From Steroidobacteraceae bacterium (lineage in GTDB: Bacteria; Pseudomonadota; Gammaproteobacteria; Steroidobacterales; Steroidobacteraceae): a stretch of 64,000 nucleotides of DNA. The notes below the pieces were generated by a model. The model searched no databases. It saw only the letters and a list, made by a program, of their open reading frames with translations, and was not told where the DNA came from. Location of the stretch: assembly GCA_019634915.1 (NCBI GenBank), contig JAHCAN010000010.1:26040-90039 (forward strand). Reading direction: 5' to 3'. Positions 8,153 to 16,301 of the stretch are shown piece by piece (the first letter of the stretch is position 1; each line of letters opens with the position of its first letter). The translations under genes and the position numbers were made by a program.

Positions 8153-9130
8153 ATGCTGAGCGCCTTCGTGCCCGGCCGTACGGGGCTCAACCGCATCGAA
8201 CCCGACTGCGACGCGGCGCTGCCGCAGGAAGCCGTGTGGTTCGACCTGCTCGAGCCGCAGCCGTCCGACGAGAAGCGCATCGACGAGACGCTCGGCATCG
8301 AGATCCCGAGCCGCGAGGAAATGCGCGAGATCGAGGCCTCGAACCGCCTCTACGAGGAAGACGGCGCGCTCTTCATGACCGCGACCGTGGTCACCAAGCT
8401 CGACACCGACCTGCCCGAGAGCACGCAGATCACCTTCATCCTCGCCGGCGCGCGGCTCGTCACGGTGCGCTACGTCGATCCGCTGCCGTTCCGCCGCTTC
8501 ATCGCCTATGCCGAGCGGCACGTCGCGAGCGGCACGTCCGGCGCGACGATCTTCGCGGGCCTGCTCGAGTCGATCATCAACCGCATCGCCGACGTGCTCG
8601 AGCGCGCCGGCGGCGAGCTCGACTCGGAATCGGCCGGCATCTTCGCGCACAGCGCGCCGGGCCGGCGCACCGCGTCGCGCGACTTCCGCGGCGTGCTCGA
8701 GCGGCTCGGCCAGAACGGCGAGCTGCTGTCGAAGTCGCGCGAGAGCCTCGTGTCGCTCGGGCGGCTGCTCGCGTTCGTGCAGCAGCAGCCGTCCTCGTTC
8801 TTCTCGCAGGACGTGCGCGCGCGTTTCCGCATGCTCTCGCGCGACGCGCTCGCGATGTCGGACCACGTGACCTATCTCGCGAGCAAGGTGCAGTTCCTGC
8901 TCGAGGCGACGCTCGGCATGGTCAACATCGAGCAGAACGCGATCATCAAGATCTTCTCGGTCGCGGCGGTCGTGTTCCTGCCGCCGACACTGGTCGCGAG
9001 CATCTACGGCATGAACTTCCACCACATGCCGGAACTCGACTGGCTCGCCGGCTATCCGTTCGCGCTCGGCATCATGGTGCTCTCGGCGGTGCTGCCGTAC
9101 CTGTGGTTCAAGCGCAAGGGCTGGCTGTAG
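8153..9130 (+). CDS. corA: CorA-family magnesium/cobalt transporter
   Basis: A 325-residue protein with the CorA signature: a long acidic, helical cytoplasmic domain, then a transmembrane helix ending in YGMN (pore GMN motif), the periplasmic loop FHHMPELDW, a second helix and a basic tail FKRKGWL. It forms a pentameric Mg2+ channel in the inner membrane and can also pass Co2+ and Ni2+. It starts 31 bp after dsbA on the same strand, so may be read from the same transcript. Confidence 0.94.
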   Translation: MLSAFVPGRTGLNRIEPDCDAALPQEAVWFDLLEPQPSDEKRIDETLGIEIPSREEMREIEASNRLYEEDGALFMTATVVTKLDTDLPESTQITFILAGARLVTVRYVDPLPFRRFIAYAERHVASGTSGATIFAGLLESIINRIADVLERAGGELDSESAGIFAHSAPGRRTASRDFRGVLERLGQNGELLSKSRESLVSLGRLLAFVQQQPSSFFSQDVRARFRMLSRDALAMSDHVTYLASKVQFLLEATLGMVNIEQNAIIKIFSVAAVVFLPPTLVASIYGMNFHHMPELDWLAGYPFALGIMVLSAVLPYLWFKRKGWL

Positions 9131-9160
9131 CGCGCACGCGGGCCGCGTGCCTCCGCGGCC

Positions 9161-10207
9161 TCATCCCCAGAGTCGCGGTTCCGGCGGGTGGACCATGCCG
9201 TCGGCGTAGCGCATGCCGTGCGGGCGGTCCTCGGCGAGCAGCAGCGGCCCGTCGAGGTCGATGAACCGCGCGCGCTGCGCGACGAGGAACGCCGGCGCCA
9301 TCGCGAGCGACGTGCCGGTCATGCAGCCGACCATGATGCCGAGCCCTGCCGCCTCGGCCTGCGTCGCGAGTGCGAGCGCTTCGGTCAGGCCACCGGTCTT
9401 GTCGAGCTTGATGTTGATATAGGCGTAACGGCCGGTGACCTGCGCGAGCGAGGCGCGATCGAGACAGGACTCGTCGGCGCACAACGGTACCGGGCCGTCG
9501 TAGTCGGCGAGCGGCGCATCGAGGCCAGGCAGCAGCGGCTGCTCGATCAGCGCCACGCCGAGCGCCGCGAGCCGCGCCGACATCTTCCCGAGATGCGCGA
9601 CCGACCAGCCGCCGTTGGCATCGACGATGATCTCGACGTCGGGTCGCGCGCGCCGCACCGCGGCGACACGTTCGAGATCGAGTTCCGGTTCGGCGCCGCC
9701 GCCGAGCTTGATCTTGAACCGACGCCAGGCCGGCATCGCCGCGGCTTTCGCCGCCATTGCCGCGGGCGCATCGATGCCGAGCGTGAACACGGTGGGCACC
9801 GCGCGCGGCGCAGCGAGTCCCGCGATCTCGTGGGCACGTCGCCCGGATCGCTTCGCCTCGATGTCCCACAGCGCGCAGTCGAGCGCATTGCGCGCCGGAC
9901 CTGCCGGCAGGCGGGCCGACAGCTCGTGCCGGTCGAGGCCGTGCGCGACGTCGCCGGCCAGCGCCTCGATCTGGTCGACCACCGGCTGCACCGCGGCGGG
10001 ATCACTCTCGTGCGGCTCGCATTCGCCGCGGCCGGTGTGCGCGCCGTGCCGGATCTCGGCGACGACCATCTGGCTGTGCGTGAACGCGGCCCGCGAGATG
10101 CGAAACACTTCCCTGAGCGGGTGCCGCTCGCCATGGGCGCGCAAGGTCGCGACCGGTGTGGCCGCCTCGCCCGCATCGTCTCCCGACACCGCCTGCCGCC
10201 CGGCCAT
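9161..10207 (-). CDS. dgcA: enolase-superfamily epimerase, likely N-acetyl-D-Glu racemase DgcA or dipeptide epimerase
   Basis: A 348-residue member of the muconate-lactonizing/dipeptide-epimerase branch: catalytic FKIKLGG (K165, K167), metal ligands D196 (DANGG), E222 (EQP) and D245 (DES), and second catalytic Lys K267 (NIKLDKTGG). This set supports 1,1-proton transfer at an alpha-carbon. Homologues are L-Ala-D/L-Glu epimerases, or DgcA, which racemises N-acetyl-D-Glu in the DgcN/DgcA D-glutamate pathway. A DgcN homologue at 14.7-15.7 kb in the same locus favours DgcA; that choice is inference. The gene follows the M24 peptidase gene with an AT-rich palindrome in between. Confidence 0.8.
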   Translation of the reverse strand: MAGRQAVSGDDAGEAATPVATLRAHGERHPLREVFRISRAAFTHSQMVVAEIRHGAHTGRGECEPHESDPAAVQPVVDQIEALAGDVAHGLDRHELSARLPAGPARNALDCALWDIEAKRSGRRAHEIAGLAAPRAVPTVFTLGIDAPAAMAAKAAAMPAWRRFKIKLGGGAEPELDLERVAAVRRARPDVEIIVDANGGWSVAHLGKMSARLAALGVALIEQPLLPGLDAPLADYDGPVPLCADESCLDRASLAQVTGRYAYINIKLDKTGGLTEALALATQAEAAGLGIMVGCMTGTSLAMAPAFLVAQRARFIDLDGPLLLAEDRPHGMRYADGMVHPPEPRLWG

Positions 10208-10261
10208 GACTGCCTCCGCCTGGCGAACCGACTCGCCAGTATTTCTGTCATCTATCTATTT

Positions 10262-10279
10262 ATGATAGTTTTATATCAT
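10262..10279. promoter_or_regulatory. AT-rich palindrome, candidate RpiR operator
   Basis: ATGATA-GTTTTA-TATCAT: perfect 6-bp arms with a 6-nt spacer, placed 55 bp upstream of the dgcA-like start. The geometry equals that of the palindrome over the rpiR start codon. The interval is strikingly AT-rich within GC-rich DNA. Confidence 0.5.
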
Positions 10280-10281
10280 TT

Positions 10282-10956
10282 TCAAGCAGCTGTAGGCTGA
10301 TCGAGCAGGAGATCCTCATAGAACGCGCCGAAACGCCGCTGAGGATGGCGCAGGTGGATCTCGAGCACCCACAGATCGGGGCTCGGGCTGAACCCGGCGT
10401 CCTTCAGGTCGCCCTTGTGGATCAGTGCGTGCGGAAAATCGGCGAGCCGGTGCCCGCCGAGATCGAGATTGAGCCGCCAGCCCATGCGCTCGGCTTCGGC
10501 GGTCGCGAACTCATACAGCGCCGCGCCGGTCAGGCGCTCGCTGCGCCAGCGTGCCGCGACGATGTCGTACAGCTCGTGCACGTCGCGACGCGCGCGATGC
10601 ATCTCGGGATCGTCGCCGAAGACGAAAGTCTCGCCGGCGTCGCCCTCCCACTTCTGCCAGACGGGCCCGATGTCGACGATCGCGATGTCGTGCTCGCCGA
10701 GCCGCACGCCGGCCTCGGACGGCTGGCCGTAGAACTTGACGGTATTGGGCCCGAAGCGCACGAACACACCGTGCCAGCCGCGCAGCAGACCCTCGCCCTT
10801 CAGGATCTCGCGCGCGATCGCGCCGGCGTCCTCCTCGAGCATGCCCGGCTCGAGCCGCGCGCCGATCAGCCCGACCGCGGCGCGGGTGCGGCGGCGCGCC
10901 TCGAGCATCTGCTCGAGATCGTGGTGCGGCCCGTTGCGCTCTTCGGGGCGCGTCAT
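10282..10956 (-). CDS. M24-family metallopeptidase (Xaa-Pro aminopeptidase-like)
   Basis: A 224-residue pita-bread fold enzyme with the complete dinuclear metal set: D95 (VDIG), D106 (GDAGET), H169 (GGHRLAD), E199 (VLEIH) and E214 (FYEDLL). M24 enzymes remove N-terminal residues (methionine or Xaa-Pro) or cleave creatine/prolidase substrates; the small size and lack of a signal peptide suggest a cytoplasmic aminopeptidase or prolidase of narrow specificity. Its start overlaps the rpiR stop by 4 bp, so both are translated from one mRNA. Context points to processing imported peptides. Confidence 0.85.
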   Translation of the reverse strand: MTRPEERNGPHHDLEQMLEARRRTRAAVGLIGARLEPGMLEEDAGAIAREILKGEGLLRGWHGVFVRFGPNTVKFYGQPSEAGVRLGEHDIAIVDIGPVWQKWEGDAGETFVFGDDPEMHRARRDVHELYDIVAARWRSERLTGAALYEFATAEAERMGWRLNLDLGGHRLADFPHALIHKGDLKDAGFSPSPDLWVLEIHLRHPQRRFGAFYEDLLLDQPTAA

Positions 10957-11840
10957 TTCCCCGCCCTCCCGCGCGTCGGGCGCGCGAAGCCGACGAACTC
11001 GTCGTACAGCTCGCTGATGTGCTCGAGCCGCGCCTCGACGTCGCGACCGCCGCCATATCCGACGACGTCGTTCACGAGCAGGTTGATCAGCCCGACCATC
11101 GGCACCGACGACTGCCAGAACAGCGCGCCGTCACTGTCGGCGGCGAGCACATTGGTCGTGTAATGCGCTGCCCAGTCGCACAGCGTGTCGGTGATCATCA
11201 CGAGCGCGAGGCCGGCCTCGCTGACTTTCTGCGCGAGCAGCCGCGACTGGCGCGAATAGCGGCGCACGTCGACGATCACGACGCAGCGGTCCGGCAGGTC
11301 GTTCAGCAGGATGTCGGCGAAATGGCCGGATTCGCTCGCGACCAGCTGCACCGCGGGGCGCACGTACTGCAGGCTGTGCGCGAGCAGCGCCGCGATGCCG
11401 CGCTCGGTCTGGAAGCCGACGACCTGCACCAGCCGGCTCTCGGCGATCAGCCGCACCGAGTTCGTCCAGCCCTTGTTGCGGCTGCGCTCGTAGACCGCAA
11501 TCAGTTGTTCGATCTCGCGCTCGAGCGTCCTGCGGCGCTTGTCCTGGTCCTTGAAGGTCGACAGGAAATCCTGGAAATCCGCGCCGGCGAGCCACGGCAG
11601 GCTGACCGCGCCGCGCAGGTGCTCCTTCAGTTCGCGGAAGTGCTTGAAGCCGAGCGTGCGGCAGAAGCGGCCGACGGTCACGGCGCTGATGCCGAGACGA
11701 CCCGCGAGCGACGCGGCGGTTTCGAACGGCACCGTTTCGCGATGGTTCAGCAGGTACAGCGCGATCTGGCGTTCCGACGCCGTGAACTCCGGCAGCCCGG
11801 CTTCGAGCCGGGCGAACAGATCGATGTTTCGTGGGCTCAT
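10953..11840 (-). CDS. MurR/RpiR-family transcriptional regulator
   Basis: A 295-residue regulator: N-terminal RpiR helix-turn-helix (FTASERQIALYLLNHRE, then SLAGRLGISAVTVGRFCRTLGF) and a C-terminal SIS domain (about 120-260; VVIVDVRRYSRQSRLLAQ) that in this family binds phosphosugars or other metabolites. I start at the ATG at 11840; the frame stays open upstream through the antisense of the esterase gene, which is arginine-rich shadow. The start codon lies inside a perfect palindrome, so autoregulation is likely. It is divergent from the esterase gene and heads an operon with the M24 peptidase. The RpiR type fits control of cell-wall or D-amino-acid catabolism. Confidence 0.9.
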   Translation of the reverse strand: MSPRNIDLFARLEAGLPEFTASERQIALYLLNHRETVPFETAASLAGRLGISAVTVGRFCRTLGFKHFRELKEHLRGAVSLPWLAGADFQDFLSTFKDQDKRRRTLEREIEQLIAVYERSRNKGWTNSVRLIAESRLVQVVGFQTERGIAALLAHSLQYVRPAVQLVASESGHFADILLNDLPDRCVVIVDVRRYSRQSRLLAQKVSEAGLALVMITDTLCDWAAHYTTNVLAADSDGALFWQSSVPMVGLINLLVNDVVGYGGGRDVEARLEHISELYDEFVGFARPTRGRAGK

Positions 11841-11856
11841 GTTAGCAAAGTAACAT
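11839..11856. promoter_or_regulatory. palindrome at the rpiR/esterase divergent promoter
   Basis: ATGTTA-GCAAAG-TAACAT: perfect 6-bp arms, 6-nt spacer, overlapping the rpiR start codon and lying 18 bp upstream of the esterase ATG. A bound dimer could block both genes. Confidence 0.55.
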
Positions 11857-11873
11857 AGGCAAGGAGAAAAGAC

Positions 11874-13283
11874 ATGGCTCAGGTTTCGCCGGCGGCCAGC
11901 CGCGCCGTGATCGCACTGCCCCTGCTCGCACTGCTGCTCGTGCCGCCGCCCGGCGCCTGCGCCGGCGCGCCGCAAGCACCGCAGAGCCCGGCCCTCGCGG
12001 CGATCCGTAACGCCGGCGACGCGGCGGCGCTGTGGCAACGGCTCGGCGAGGCCGGCACGCCGCTGATCGAAGCGCTGCCGGACGAGCCCGGCAACATGCT
12101 CGTCACCTTCCTGTGGCGCGATGCCGCCGTGGACGGCGCGCACAACATCGCGGTGTCCGGCGGCTTCCTGCTGGACCAGGACAAGGTCATCGATCCGCTG
12201 GTGCGGCTCGCCGGCACCGACATCCTGTGGCGCAGCTACGTGCTGCCGGCCGACGCCCGCTTCAGCTACTACTTCGTCGCGCCGCGCGGGCGCAGCGTCG
12301 CGCCCGATGCGGTCTGGACCGAACGCGTCGACGGCGTCACGCAGGAGTTCTTCGCCGACCCGCTCGCGCGGCGCCACTACACCGAGGTCACGCTCGACGG
12401 CGCGCGCCATCGCATCAGCTGGGCTGAAGGCCCCGCGGCACCCGCGGAGCCCGCGCTCGTGGCCGCGCAGCGCGGCGGCAAGCTGCTCGACTACACGATC
12501 GACAGCGCCGTCCTCGGCGAGTGCCGGCCCGTTTCGGTGTACGTGCCCGCCGCCGCCGCACGTGGCGACCCGCCGGGACTGCTGCTGATGTTCGACCGCG
12601 AGGGCTTCCTGTCCGCCGCCGACGTGCCGGCGATGCTCGAGCAGATGATCGCCGCGGGCCGCATCGCGCCGATGATCGCGGTGTTCGTGGGCGCGATCGA
12701 CGATGCGCATCGCGGGCGCGACCTGCCGCCGAATCCGGCGTTCCAGGCCTTCCTCGGTCAGGAGCTGCTGCCGTTCGTCCGCGAGCGCCATCCGTTCTCG
12801 GCGGATCCCGCGCGCAACGTCGTCGCGGGCTCGAGCTACGGCGGGCTCGCCGCGGCCGCGACCGGACTCGCGCAACCTGCGCTGTTCGGCAACGTGATCT
12901 CGCTGTCGGGTTCGTTCTGGTGGTCTCCCGGCTGCTGCGACGACGACGGGGAGGACGAGGGAGACACCGAGCTGATCAGCGCCGACGCCGGCTGGCTGAT
13001 CGGCGAATACGCGCGCGCGCCGCGCCGCGAACTGCGGCTGTTCCTCGATGTCGGCCGCTGGGAAGGCGCCGGCATGCTGCTGCCGAACCGGATGATGCGC
13101 GACGTGCTCACCGCGCGGGGCCACGAATTCGCCTACGAGGAATACTCCGGCGGCCACGACATCATCCAGTGGCGCGCGAACCTGCCGCGCGCACTCGAGT
13201 ACGTCACGGCGCCCCGCCGGCCTCTCCCGCCCGCAACGCCGCCGCGCGCAGCACCGCCGGACGCGCATAGCCCAGGTAGATGA
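11874..13283 (+). CDS. secreted enterochelin-esterase-like alpha/beta hydrolase
   Basis: A 469-residue exported protein: signal peptide (LPLLALLLVPPPGACAGA), an N-terminal immunoglobulin-like enterochelin-esterase domain (about 60-185; VTFLWRD..., RLAGTDILWRSYVLP) and a C-terminal esterase-D fold with nucleophile motif GSSYGG and terminal SGGHDIIQWR carrying the catalytic His. The family hydrolyses esters of siderophores or acylated compounds; here the D-amino-acid/peptide context suggests another ester or amide, which I cannot specify. AGGAG precedes the ATG by 7 bp. The Pro/Ala-rich tail reads 80 bp into the convergent permease gene. Confidence 0.8.
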   Translation: MAQVSPAASRAVIALPLLALLLVPPPGACAGAPQAPQSPALAAIRNAGDAAALWQRLGEAGTPLIEALPDEPGNMLVTFLWRDAAVDGAHNIAVSGGFLLDQDKVIDPLVRLAGTDILWRSYVLPADARFSYYFVAPRGRSVAPDAVWTERVDGVTQEFFADPLARRHYTEVTLDGARHRISWAEGPAAPAEPALVAAQRGGKLLDYTIDSAVLGECRPVSVYVPAAAARGDPPGLLLMFDREGFLSAADVPAMLEQMIAAGRIAPMIAVFVGAIDDAHRGRDLPPNPAFQAFLGQELLPFVRERHPFSADPARNVVAGSSYGGLAAAATGLAQPALFGNVISLSGSFWWSPGCCDDDGEDEGDTELISADAGWLIGEYARAPRRELRLFLDVGRWEGAGMLLPNRMMRDVLTARGHEFAYEEYSGGHDIIQWRANLPRALEYVTAPRRPLPPATPPRAAPPDAHSPGR

Positions 13284-14664
13284 GCATGCCGACGCCGAGC
13301 CAGATCGCGAGGCGGATCCAGGTATTGCCCGGCAGGCTCGCCATCAGGTAGATCGAGCTCAGCATGCCGATCATCGGCACGGCCGGCGAGAACGGCACGC
13401 GGAACGGCCGGTGCAGGTCCGGTGCCCGGCGCCGCAGCAGCAGCACGATGAAGCACACGATCGCGAACGCGAGCAGCGAGCCGATCGACACCAGCTCGCC
13501 GAGCACGTCGATCGGCAGCAGGCCCGCGAACAGCGCACAGCCGACACCGACGATCACGGTGCCGGCCGCCGGCGTGCGAAAGCGCGCATCGACGCGCCCG
13601 AACAGCCGCGGCACCATACGATCCTGCGCCATCACGTAGAGGATGCGCGTCTGGCCGTACAGGCCGATCAGGATCGCCGACGCGAGCCCGACGACCACGC
13701 CGATGTTGACGAGCGGGCGCAGCCACGCGAGATCGCCGCCGGCCGCCGCGAGCGCGACCGACACGGGATTGGCGACATTGAGCGTGCGGTAGTCTGCGAG
13801 CCCCACCATCACGATCGACATGCCGACATAGAGCAGCGTGCAGATCGCGAGCGCGCCCATGATGCCGCGGCCGACGTCGCGCTGCGGATTGCGGCTCTCC
13901 TGCGCCGACGTCGAAATGCCGTCGAAGCCGAGGAAGGCGTAGAAGATCACCGCCGAACCGCGCAGTACGCCGCTCCAGCCGAACTCGCCGTAGCTGCCCT
14001 CGTTCGGCGGCACGAACGGCTGGAAGTTCTCGAGGCGCACATAGGCCGCGCCGAACACGATCACGACCAGGATGATGCCCACCTTGATCGCCACCATGAT
14101 GATGTTGGCGAAATTCGTCTCGCGCACGCCGATGACCAGCAGCACCGTGACGGCGAGCACGACCAGCGCGGCCGGCAGATTGAACAGCGCGCCGGTCGCG
14201 ATCAGGTGATGGCTGCCCGCGAGCGAGGCGAGCGGCGCCGACGACAGCGCATGCGGCAGCGCGAGGCCGAGCCCGGCGAGCAGGTCGGCGAAATAGCCCG
14301 ACCAGCCGACGGCGACCGCCGAGCAGGCGACGAGATACTCGAGCACGAGACACCAGCCGACGATCCAGCCGGTCAGCACGCCGCAGACGTCGCGCGCATA
14401 GGAATAGGCGCCACCCGATTTCGGCAGCACCGACGCGAGTTCGCCGTAGCACAGGCCCGTGCACAGGCACACGATCGCGGCGAACACGAAGGCCAGCGTG
14501 ACCGCCGGTCCCGCGTACTGCGCGGCGGCGGTGCCGGTGATCACGAAGATGCCCGAGCCGATCGTCGAGCCCACACCGGCGAGCATCAGGTGCCAGACAT
14601 TGAGACAACGACGCAGCGTCGGTTCCGACTGCGTCTCGCCGACTGCGGGATCGGCGCTCGCCAT
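13204..14664 (-). CDS. APC-family amino acid permease
   Basis: A 486-residue inner-membrane transporter with about 12-14 hydrophobic segments. It begins with the APC helix 1 motif GVGSTIGSGIFVITG (unwound GSGIF substrate-binding loop) and has FYAFLGFDGISTSAQESRNP typical of the cationic amino acid transporter branch. It probably imports an amino acid for the adjacent racemase and D-amino-acid enzymes. It starts 1 bp from the dgcN-like stop, so the two are in one operon. Its 3' end overlaps the convergent esterase gene by 80 bp. Confidence 0.88.
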   Translation of the reverse strand: MASADPAVGETQSEPTLRRCLNVWHLMLAGVGSTIGSGIFVITGTAAAQYAGPAVTLAFVFAAIVCLCTGLCYGELASVLPKSGGAYSYARDVCGVLTGWIVGWCLVLEYLVACSAVAVGWSGYFADLLAGLGLALPHALSSAPLASLAGSHHLIATGALFNLPAALVVLAVTVLLVIGVRETNFANIIMVAIKVGIILVVIVFGAAYVRLENFQPFVPPNEGSYGEFGWSGVLRGSAVIFYAFLGFDGISTSAQESRNPQRDVGRGIMGALAICTLLYVGMSIVMVGLADYRTLNVANPVSVALAAAGGDLAWLRPLVNIGVVVGLASAILIGLYGQTRILYVMAQDRMVPRLFGRVDARFRTPAAGTVIVGVGCALFAGLLPIDVLGELVSIGSLLAFAIVCFIVLLLRRRAPDLHRPFRVPFSPAVPMIGMLSSIYLMASLPGNTWIRLAIWLGVGMLIYLGYARPAVLRAAALRAGEAGGAP

Positions 14665-14665
14665 G

Positions 14666-15718
14666 CTAGTGCCAGGTCGCGAGCATGGCGTCGACGATCG
14701 GCCCGACGCCGAAGCGCACGGGATCGCAGGCCGGCAGACCTGTCTCTTCGGTCGCCTCAGCCAGCAGCGCGCGCGCCTTCGGCTCCGCGTAGGACGAGGT
14801 GTTCAGGCTGACGCCGATGCCGCGCGCTTCCTTGTTGGTCAGCCTCGCGGCCTCGAGATGCACGTCGAGGGCGTGGCGCAGCGACGCGCAGGAGTAGCGC
14901 TCGTAACCCTGCAGGCGCGTGCGCCCTGCCTCGTGGCAGATCACCAGCGCGTCGGGCTGGCTGCCGTGCACGAGCCCGAGCGTGACGCCGGCATAGGCCG
15001 GATGCAGCAGCGATCCCTGGCCCTCGATCACGTGCCAATGATCGACGGCCGCGACCGGCGACAGCCATTCCGCGGCGCCGGAGATGAAGTCCGCCACGAC
15101 CGAATCGATCGCGATGCCGCGCCCGGCGATCATGATCCCGGTCTGCCCGGTCGCGCAGAAATCGGCGGCGACGCCGCGGGCGCGCAGCTCGCGCTCGATC
15201 GCGAGCGCGGTGAATTTCTTGCCGACCGCGCAGTCGACACCGACCGTCAGCAGGCGCAGGCCACTGCGCTTCTCGCCGGTTCCCGGCATGAAGTCGCGAT
15301 CCGGATGACGCACGTCGAACAGCCGGCGGCCGGCGCGTGCCGCCGCGGCGGCAATCTGCGGATGGTCCGCGAGGCGCTGGTGCAGGCCGGCCGCGACGTC
15401 GAGGCCGGCGGTGAGCGCATCGATGATTCCCGGCACCCAGGCGTCGTCGATGTAGCCGCCATCGTTCGCCATGCCAATCACGAGCGTGCGCGCGCCGGCC
15501 GCGACGGCTGCGGTCGGGTCGAGGTCGGGCAGGCCGAGATCGACGGTCGCGGTGCCGGCACGGAACTGTCCCAGGCACTCCTCGCGGCGCCAGTACGCGA
15601 GACCCGCGCCGGTCTTGGCCCAGCCGATATCCGGCGCATCGCCGAGGAAGATCAGGTACGGCGGCGACATCACCGGCCGCGCGATGTCGCGTGCGAGCGC
15701 CACGGCGTTCATCCGCAC
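14666..15718 (-). CDS. dgcN: DUF1611 protein, probable N-acetyltransferase DgcN of D-glutamate catabolism
   Basis: A 350-residue protein with the two-part DUF1611 architecture: an N-terminal Rossmann-like half (LIFLGDAPDIGWAKTGAGL; LVIGMANDGGYI) and a C-terminal P-loop-like half (GVDCAVGKKFTALA at 160-172, with CATGQTGIMIAGRG). Members annotated DgcN acetylate D-Glu before DgcA epimerises it. A DgcA-type enolase lies in the same locus and the permease gene follows with 1 bp between. Start at ATG 15718; a second ATG two codons later is equally possible. Assignment to D-glutamate rests on family knowledge plus context. Confidence 0.78.
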   Translation of the reverse strand: MRMNAVALARDIARPVMSPPYLIFLGDAPDIGWAKTGAGLAYWRREECLGQFRAGTATVDLGLPDLDPTAAVAAGARTLVIGMANDGGYIDDAWVPGIIDALTAGLDVAAGLHQRLADHPQIAAAAARAGRRLFDVRHPDRDFMPGTGEKRSGLRLLTVGVDCAVGKKFTALAIERELRARGVAADFCATGQTGIMIAGRGIAIDSVVADFISGAAEWLSPVAAVDHWHVIEGQGSLLHPAYAGVTLGLVHGSQPDALVICHEAGRTRLQGYERYSCASLRHALDVHLEAARLTNKEARGIGVSLNTSSYAEPKARALLAEATEETGLPACDPVRFGVGPIVDAMLATWH

Positions 15719-15842
15719 GGCCCGTTCCGGCGATTGCTCGGCAGCGCGATCACAGCGCCGCGCGCGCCAGGCGCACCACGCGCGCGGCCGCCCGTCGAAT
15801 ACCCGGCTCGTCTGGACACGGACTCCCCTCCGGCTCGATCAC

Positions 15843-15890
15843 ACTGATATATTTCTAACATTCAATTCGCTATGACGCAACTATATCAGT
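15843..15890. promoter_or_regulatory. long-spaced inverted repeat upstream of dgcN
   Basis: ACTGATATA at 15843-15851 and TATATCAGT at 15882-15890 form perfect 9-bp arms separated by 30 AT-rich bases, across the ridA 3' end and 125 bp upstream of the dgcN start. The TATATCAG element also occurs beside the serine hydrolase palindrome at 21.46 kb. It could bind two regulator dimers or form a loop. Confidence 0.45.
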
Positions 15891-16280
15891 CTGGCCGGCC
15901 TCCTCCCCGAGCGCCGCGATGGCGTCCATCTCGACCAGCGAGTCACAGCGCAGCTCGCCGGCCGGCGCGATGATGCGGGCCGGCCGGTGCGCGCCGAAGG
16001 CGCGCGCGCAGGCAGCGTTCGCGACCGGCCACAGCGACAGGTCGCGGACATGAACGTTGAGCTTGAGGACCTGGCCTAGGCCCGAGCCGGCGGCCGCGAG
16101 GATCCGCGCGATCTGTTCGAGGCAGTAGTCGATCTGCGTTTGCGCGTCGCGCCCCGCGGCGCGGCCGTCGGGGCCGGCATTGCCGAGCACGCCCGACACG
16201 TAGACCACGTCGCGATGGATCACTGCGTGCGAGTAGTGCCCATGCGGCGGCGGGCAGTCCTCGCAATGAATCATCCGCAT
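15870..16280 (-). CDS. RidA (YjgF/YER057c/UK114) family protein
   Basis: A 136-residue RidA-fold protein: GHYSHAVIHRDVVYVSGVLG at the N-terminus, LKLNVHVRDL in the middle, and PARIIAP...LVEMDAIAAL at the C-terminus, where the family Arg/Glu pair that contacts the imine sits. RidA enzymes hydrolyse reactive enamine/imine intermediates made by PLP enzymes such as Ser/Thr dehydratases. That role suits its position directly downstream (21 bp) of the DSD1-like PLP enzyme on the same strand, whose reaction may release such intermediates. Confidence 0.85.
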   Translation of the reverse strand: MRMIHCEDCPPPHGHYSHAVIHRDVVYVSGVLGNAGPDGRAAGRDAQTQIDYCLEQIARILAAAGSGLGQVLKLNVHVRDLSLWPVANAACARAFGAHRPARIIAPAGELRCDSLVEMDAIAALGEEAGQTDIVAS

Positions 16281-16301
16281 TCCGTTCTCCCGGCCGCGGC
16301 G

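Noticed and set aside
11841-13268. Upstream extension of the RpiR regulator frame to a 771-residue protein
   Set aside because: The extra part is antisense to the esterase gene with shadow-type composition; the ATG at 11840 begins exactly at the RpiR domain.
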